From the NCBI GenBank assembly GCA_029962745.1, contig CM057162.1:10261243-10325242 (forward strand): a stretch of 64,000 nucleotides of DNA, given 5' to 3'. Below the pieces are notes generated by a model. That model ran no database searches. It was not told the DNA's origin and was given only the letters and a program-made list of their open reading frames with translations. Numbering within the stretch: the first letter of the stretch is position 1; the number at the start of each line of letters is the position of its first letter. This DNA is from Echinometra lucunter (Eukaryota > Echinodermata > Echinoidea > Camarodonta > Echinometridae). This document shows positions 57,076-64,000 of the stretch, piece after piece. The translations under genes were made by a program, and so were the position numbers.

Positions 57076-59851
57076 TCTCTGAATTAATATGAATGAATGG
57101 CCTGGCAATCCTGATGACAATTTTCCCCCTTGTGACATACGTCTTCATTACCCATCTCCCATCGTCATACAATGTAATCTGCCCATCATCCCATACCCAT
57201 TACTCCTCATCAATGCACGGATGAAATCCTGAAATTAACAACTTCTTCACCAACTAGGGAATCGTGCTCAGGCAAGCTGAACAGCAATGATGATAAATCA
57301 GGACAAACTACCAATCATCATCAATTTGCAATGGCTATATCTTGAAGTTGATCTCATTTAGGTTATGGCAAATCAGGGAGGGGTGCAAGAAGTAATTTGT
57401 TTATTGATGGTACTAGTAAGATTCTGTAAGAATAGAGAAATGTGCATGAAACATGCCGCAGTGTAGGCTTACAATGTACATGTATATTAACATGACTATG
57501 TGTGAGCATGCAGGCTGAGCAGAACTGAGTAAACAGCAAAAATACAGTGGGTTTATAAGACAATAAAAAAAACATCTGCTGACTAACTTTAAAAGCAGTT
57601 GCTTTAACTGACATAAAAAATGATATTTTGAATGCAAAAAAAAAAGACAACATACATTTATGTTTGTAAGTTTCATGATGCATAACCGTCAATCTCTAAG
57701 CAGTCCGCATTGAAGTTTCAATGTATAAACTACATGTATGTAAAGTAAGGATACATACTATTCGAGGAAATAATGTACTAAGAAATTAACCCCAGATCAA
57801 ATTCAACCTGTAGGATACTCAGAGTTTATACCAAGAAAGCTAGCGAGGGTGATGAACATTTCTGAGCACTAATTGAATCTCACTTGACAGGGTATACGAG
57901 GCCATTTCACAAATGCCCCTGGGAAGGTGTCTAAATGCTCTACGCTAATCAAGTAAGCGTCTCATAAGGAGATTAAATGCAAATAGGAGAGTGATGTTAT
58001 TAGAATAGTTAATTATCCACTTTCTAGTAATGAAACCATTTTCAATTTTTCTATCATTTTGTATTACACCATGTGTCTGCTGATTTTATAAACAATTAGT
58101 TCTCAACTATTTTCTTTGTGTGTGTAGGGGGAGGGGTCAACTTCATCCATTCTACAGACTACATGTATATGCCTGCATACCCCAAGTGTTTGTGTAATAG
58201 AGATTGGACTAATTAAAACTACCCATCCCAGTTTAATATGCTACAATGAACAATTCTCATCCCATTTTTCACATGGAAAATGAAATGGAACCTATTCATT
58301 CTGGAGGAAAATCGACCTATTTGTTCTAATTTTAAATTTTTCAATGCAATGTTTTTGGAAGGCCGCATCAAATCTCCAATGCCACATTAAAAAAACAGGG
58401 TCTGAAGTACATGCAGAAGAACTGTACGCTAAAAAATCGCAACTGCACATCTAAATAAAAGTGGCAATAATATCTATGACCATGTCATCAATATATATGT
58501 CAACAATAAAACTTTTTCATTTTGCTTCATTGTGTGCGTATTGTACCAATGGTACAAAAAATACAAAATTTTTTGAAAAGCAGAAACAAAAAATAAATAA
58601 ATAGTAATTCGGATTTGCACTGATATCATATTTCAATAGACCTGTTTACTATATGCATAGTTGTTGAACAAGAGTTTTCCCTTGAAAACTTAGGAGCTTG
58701 CCAGAGGCTTGCCCAACATAGCAACAACTAATGTAAGCAAACTGGATTCATTTTATTTGCATGCCATTATATGCATAATGGGTGAACTGAATACTTGGTA
58801 ACCAAGGGTTCTGGACAGAAACATGCATAAATTTGAATACATTGGTGAACCAGTCTGATGCCTTGTTGAGGTTATACTAAAAAATAATAAATCCAGGTCA
58901 AATGCTGATTTAAATAAAAATACTTGTTCCATTCTAAAGCATGTTTCAGAGAATATGACAGATAGTAGTACTTCTGTATTTCTGCTTTCCTCTGCAGGAA
59001 TCATTGGCCTTCTGGCTAAAAGAAAAAGGCTAAAACATCAACAAAAAATGACCTCTATAAGAGGGACATTACAGTAATCCAGAAGTGTCTAATCTGCTGC
59101 ATAGTTTACCATATTGGCATCCAGCTTATCCTTATTAATCACTGGAAAATCCCTTGTTTCCTGCAAACCATCATACCTAATCAAAACAAAGCTGAACCAT
59201 AGGGAGGCCATCCAATGACTCGACCCATTTCAAGCAGAGCCAGTTATGTTAACACTTGAAAAACAAGCATCGCAAGTCATTGCGTGTTAAAACGACCATC
59301 AAAAGATACTTCAAAAATTATGTGACATGCTGGAGATGCCAAGATCAAATTGCACAACCAATAACTTACATATTATTCATGATGTGTGTGGTTTTTTGAG
59401 GGTGTTGGGAGTTTTAAGAGTGTGTGGTTATATTTAAATTTGTCATCATCTTGCTGGTACTATCAACATAGATGAAAGAATAAAAAGAGAGGAGAGCGGG
59501 AGAAAAATATATAAAGAGCAAGAGAAAGGAAAAGGGACAGAGAGAGAGAGAGTATCAGAAACAGTAGATGTTTGAGACATGTTTGGTAGACTGAGTCATC
59601 ATCTTCATATAGATTTCATTCCCACGTCATCAGGGTAAACTGAGAAGAAATGCATGTCTCACTCCGGTCAATAGATGGCACTGTTTCATAAGCAGAGTTA
59701 TACTTACCTATAAAAAAAAAATAAAAAAAAAAGGGTTGTGTATATTACTCACAGAGATTCTCTCACTGCCTTTCTCTATTCACGATTTGATTTTGGTAAT
59801 AACACATATTTTCTATCCAGATCCCAGTCCAAGTGAGGTGTTGTTTTCTGC

Positions 59852-60343
59852 CTTTTTAAAGGGAAAGTCCACCCTAGAAATTTCACTGTTTCAATAAAAG
59901 GAGATAAATTTGAACAGCATTTTAAAAAAGAAATGAGCGAAATCGGTGAAAGAATAAGAAAATTACACTCATTTACATTTTCTAGTAAACTACTCTCGGC
60001 TCTGCAAATTGGCAACACTGATGACATCATATGGGAGCAGGTTTCCATTCACTTTGTACATTTAATTTTTTCTCAATTTTCTTGGAAGTTACACATTTTC
60101 TAACCCCCATAGTCAATGTATGTTCAGAAGAATTGCTTTTTACTAAGTGAATGGAGACCTGCTCGCATATGATGTCATTGATGTTGCCAATTTGCAGAGC
60201 CAAGAATAATTTACTAGAAAATGTAAATCAGTGTAATTTTCTTATTCTTTGACCGATTTTGCGCATTTTTTTTTAAATGTTGCTCAAATTTTTCTCCTTT
60301 TATTGAAAAAGTGAAATTTCTAGGGTGGACTTTTCCTTAAAAG
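59852..60343. mobile_element. Foldback-type MITE with CTTTTxAAGGxAAAGTCCACC ends
   Basis: The terminal inverted repeats include AAGTCCACCCTAGAAATTTC at the left and its complement (GAAATTTCTAGGGTGGACTT) at the right. Similarity continues inward as an imperfect palindrome over most of the element, including paired TTCTAGTAAA and GATGACATCAT/GATGTCAT blocks. No coding capacity. A half copy lies at 4141-4500. Confidence 0.8.
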
Positions 60344-61681
60344 TGGAGCACTTCATCTCTTTGTCTTTTGACAGACATGTTAATTACTCCATAACCTAGT
60401 AAAAACTCGATTCAAAATCTTGTCTGCTCAAAACCTTTAACTAAAGGAGTGTTAATATTTTATACCTCTCGCTGTTGTACTGTCTCAAGTGTAGGTACCG
60501 TTTTTAACAGCACTTATTCCACTTTGAATATTCATGCCTCATTAGACCATGGGCCAACCTGTACATGTAACTACAAGTATTCCTTATCACCACACTCTGA
60601 CAAAGAAAAAGTATTCAATAACAGATAATAATGATCCATCCACTTATGCAAGTGCACAAGCCTTTTCGGGTATTGAAACCAGAAAGCCATTATAACATAA
60701 TGGGGTGCAATGTTGAGGAGAAGTGCATCATGTATGTATCTCCAACATACTCTCACAATCTGTCATTTGTAACTAGACCCTGTAAAAATTCTTATGATAC
60801 AGAAGTCTGACATAAAGACATACATGTAGTGGACCTCCTTCCCTCCCTCCATCCATTTACATCTATCCATGCAGGGCTTTTCTGTCCCAGTTTCTTTGGC
60901 ATAAGCACCACCCTTGGGGCCAGGATGATGTCATCACAGAGAGGTATCAATAGCAGGCCAATATACAACCAATAATGCACCTGGGAAATGGTTTTGTATT
61001 GATGTACAGTCTATCGGGCATTAGGAGCCTAGATTGCCTTCCAAGATAAGGCTATTTATATAGATTTTTTTTTTTCCTGCCAGACTCATTGTAGGAAGAT
61101 ATCAGGATTACAAGCTGATATTATTGGAAAAAAAAAATCATCTCGAAAATGGGGTAAAGTAAAATGTGGTAGGAACATTCGTGTGTTGATAACGATGGCC
61201 ACTTTCGGAATAAGAAACCGTCCCTACTCGCAACAACAACAACAACAACAAACAGAACTGTAATTATCATTCAATAACATCCTGCATGATAGTTTCACAA
61301 ATTGGGACTGTTTTACTAAATGACAAAAGGTATCTTATTCTGTTGTTTCAGTAATTTCAGATTTGTTGCAGAAAAATTCTACACATTATCGGTAAATTTG
61401 GGAGAATGAAGAAAGGTGAATTTGAAGCAAAACTTCGCTCGATAGTCACAGTAGGAATATTACTGGTAATCAACTGGCTGGCAAGGTAGTGATTGAACAT
61501 ACATGTAATTCCAATGGCCCAGTCTACCTGATTCATTGCAGGAGAGTAGTTGCTTCAATAAACTATTAGGGAATAAATCTTGAAAGTTAAGACTTCACAT
61601 TCATATTATGTCCATGTCATGTCCAGCTTATCAACATGCTGCTTCAAGCACTTTTAAAGGCATAATCCAGAGAAGTCCTGT

Positions 61682-62091
61682 TTAACCCATTCGTGACAGA
61701 GGTCCACATTTTGTGGTTTGGCCTAATATCTTTTGATGCAAAGCCCTAAAAATCATACATGAGCAGAAAGAGCAAAAAATTCTAAACAAATTGTGCCCAT
61801 TTTGGTTGCGTCAATATTCGTTGAATGATGCTGAAATTTTTTAAAAGGAAAATAAGCATTAAAATCCTTAAATTGGCAATGTGATAGAAGGTTTAAAATC
61901 ACCCTTTCCCCTGCAAATTGGCAACTCTTTGACTTCTCATCGTAATTTCTGTCAATTTATATTAATTTCAGATACATGACAATTTATAAGAAAAAATGTA
62001 GCAATAAAATAAGAATGTTGGTATTGCCAATTTGAAGAATAAAAGCGATGAAATTAGGCTTCAAATAATTCCTGTCAATTAAGTCAGTTAA
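61682..62091. mobile_element. piggyBac-like MITE family B, copy 2
   Basis: TTAA-CCCATTCGTGACAGAGG at the left; the right end is degenerate (CCTGTCAATTAAGTCAG-TTAA). Opposite orientation to 49462-49876 and similar along its length. Confidence 0.8.
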
Positions 62092-63879
62092 TAGCATAGT
62101 TGAAGCACTACCCAACTTGTAGTATGACTCTGAACAATACACATTCATGAACTGTGCAGTTTTTACAGCTTTTGCCTTAAAAAGAAATATTGGTATCTAG
62201 ATGAATAAAAAAAAAACAGAAAAAATATATTTGCATATACCAAATATGATGGAAAACCCATTTAATAAAAGAGAATATTTCATACATGTACATGTACTAG
62301 TAGTCTAAAAGTTGTGAACTTGTTGGAACACAACAGATTTTCAAACAATTTTTATCAATGACTTTCAAGCATGAAATTATGTCAATTCATCATTCCTTCC
62401 TGACTCTATAATTATATTCCTTTTTCATATTTACTAATTCATCAAAATAACTGTGTCAATGTTTGTTTTGCATCGGACTAAATGAAAATGAAATCAAAAG
62501 TGGGGGAGTAGGTTGGGAAAAACCACTGAAGTTCCAGTAGAGACTTCATTGGGTAAGTCTTTTTTTTTAGACAGTGGTAGCTGCACTGAGCATTTTTTGA
62601 TGTGGGAGAGAATTCCTGTGATAAACAAATGATGTCATACCAAGCCTTGGCAGTGAGGCTGACCTCAAATGTCCCGCTCCTTGACCCCCTGTGACCTCCG
62701 CACACAATGCAACTCAACCACGCTGCATGGCTCAGACTCCAACCCATAAAGCACCCATGTGGGTTGTTAATAAGAATGCATGTGCACAGAAATGCACATG
62801 TAGACTCCAGTATCAAGTAACTGTACTTAGAAAATGACTTTCATGCATTACTGTCATCTGACCTTCCACATTTGGAAATATATATATAGGAAATCTAGAC
62901 AATGTAGTATCCAGAAATAATTCATCCCAGATGCATTTTCAGCAATAGAGGAGACTTCTGGGCCCTGTTGCACAACATTTACCCATTCTATTTTAAATAA
63001 AGCAGCATACATACAGTATATGTCAAGAAAATCTTCTCAAAAGAAAATTTTTTTCTGTTGCTTTCTTACATGTACAGAATGAAATAGAATGAAAAAAACA
63101 CACCAATTCATTTTCACCTTTTCCAAAGCCCAAGCTTCTCTTCAACATGTTATGCTATTTTATTTCAAAATCATTTCCAGAGGAGGGGGATTGACTCCAC
63201 GGTGTCCATACAGAAGAGTGTGGGAATTATTGTACATGTACATGTTCACGGCCTAGACACTAATGGGCAAATTCTTCCTACAGGTAACTCCAAGCCAAAA
63301 AAAAATGTATCAGAGACAGTACAATGAAGAATGGGACATTCACAGTGTACATGTATCTGAGATTAAAAATGGCATTAGCCATACTCTATGCATGTATGCA
63401 ATTTAGAGTTTAGAAATATATGTTTAAATTAAAATCTAACTGCCCTACGATGTACCTGGTCTGGAAAACCATCATCTGTGTTTCAGTATTGATTCATTTT
63501 GAAAGAATCAAATTCCCACACTCCATTCCCCATCTGATCATTCATTGCCATCGTTTTATAGATTAATCAATTAGAAATGATTCATGTAATTTATGTGCAT
63601 TTGGTTTCTAGCTACTATGCATGTATGGTAGGATCCAGATTGGTGGGTTTTCTACGTGGAACAAATCTGTACAATATGGCAGCCTGTCTTTGTTAAAGAG
63701 GATTTTTTTTCTTTCTTCCCCCCCCCCCTCCAATCTTTATTTGAAAATTGAAATGGAAAAAATATCACTATATGAGATACACTTCAAACCTTCATCCTAG
63801 CAAATTATCTTTATTTCAAATAAGAGATTTTGTACCTACATGTACATGTACACAGTAAAAACGCTGTTTAAAAGGTTGC

Positions 63880-64000
63880 TTAACCCATTCAGTGAAAATG
63901 ACAGAGGGTCCACATTATGTGGTTTGGACTAATAACTTTTGATGCAGAGTCCTAAATATCATACCAAATACAAGAGCAGAAAGAGCAAAAAAATCTACAC
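63880..64000. mobile_element. piggyBac-like MITE family B, cut by window end
   Basis: Begins TTAA-CCCATTCAGTGAAAATGACA and continues with GGTCCACATTATGTGGTTTG and GAGCAGAAAGAGC, like the left end of the 61682 copy. Confidence 0.75.

Larger units (their letters stand above)
55207..64000. other. Upstream region of the gene; no convincing exon
   Basis: It holds repeats (55660, 56820, 59852, 61682, 63880) and otherwise AT-rich DNA. 62640-62820 is more complex and includes GTGCACAGAAATGCACATG (imperfect palindrome). Its minus-strand frame shows no family features, but it could be a non-coding upstream exon or regulatory site. The transcription start is not identified. Confidence 0.4.

Noticed and set aside
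56768..57092. Ser/Leu/Pro-rich plus-strand frames
   Set aside because: Generated by CT, TCCC and TA simple repeats.
59700..59732. Acceptor-like poly-T followed directly by gtaagt on the minus strand
   Set aside because: Acceptor and donor abut with no exon between them; this is a by-product of an A/T homopolymer.
62478..62816. 112-residue minus-strand frame as an upstream coding exon
   Set aside because: Hydrophobic and low-quality composition, no matching phase to the start exon. At most a non-coding exon or regulatory stretch.

Overview
The window looks like intronic and flanking DNA of a large animal gene, most likely from a marine invertebrate deuterostome such as an echinoderm. That placement is inference. 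It rests on long introns, AT-rich non-coding DNA, many short palindromic non-autonomous DNA elements, abundant TACATGTA-type motifs and homopolymer C/G tracts. Few long open frames encode anything; most are chance frames in introns and repeats.

The one gene I can recognise runs on the minus strand. It is an ARHGEF11/ARHGEF12-type PDZ-RhoGEF, and the window holds its N-terminal part. Reading from high to low coordinates the exons are: candidate start exon 55128-55206 (ATG at 55144), 48834-48919, 45251-45358, 43980-44029, 9161-9218, 7569-7702, then candidate exons 5049-5282, about 3019-3151 and 1578-1677. Exons 48834 to 7569 join in one frame with canonical GT/AG borders. They encode a complete PDZ domain (QRLVIVQKDEKGYGLTVTGD ... 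GAAYKAGVQTGDRIIK-VNGTLVTSSNHVEVVKMIK-SGSYVALTLLG) followed by a Pro-rich linker. The RGS-like, DH and PH domains expected for the family are not in the window, so the gene should continue beyond coordinate 1.

A 34.8-kb intron (9219-43979) splits the PDZ domain just before its VNG motif. Inside it, 13221-13298 looks like a second initiator exon (26 codons, Lys-rich, phase 0, donor gtatgt) that is phase-compatible with the second half of the PDZ domain. Two short plus-strand coding-like segments (13737-13825 and 13940-14050) lie opposite it. They would make a divergent arrangement, but they do not join in frame and remain doubtful.

The rest is repeat-rich: TTAA-flanked piggyBac-like MITEs in two families, a Harbinger-like MITE with a TTA duplication, several other palindromic MITE families, a tRNA-derived SINE-like unit, a tandem duplication with one copy carrying a MITE and the other an empty site, an 84-bp-arm hairpin beside a PDZ exon, and several degenerate tandem arrays. 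A few complex, repeat-free stretches are listed as possible regulatory modules. 55207-64000 lies upstream of the candidate start codon and shows no convincing exon. I see no bacterial genes, CRISPR array or rRNA gene.
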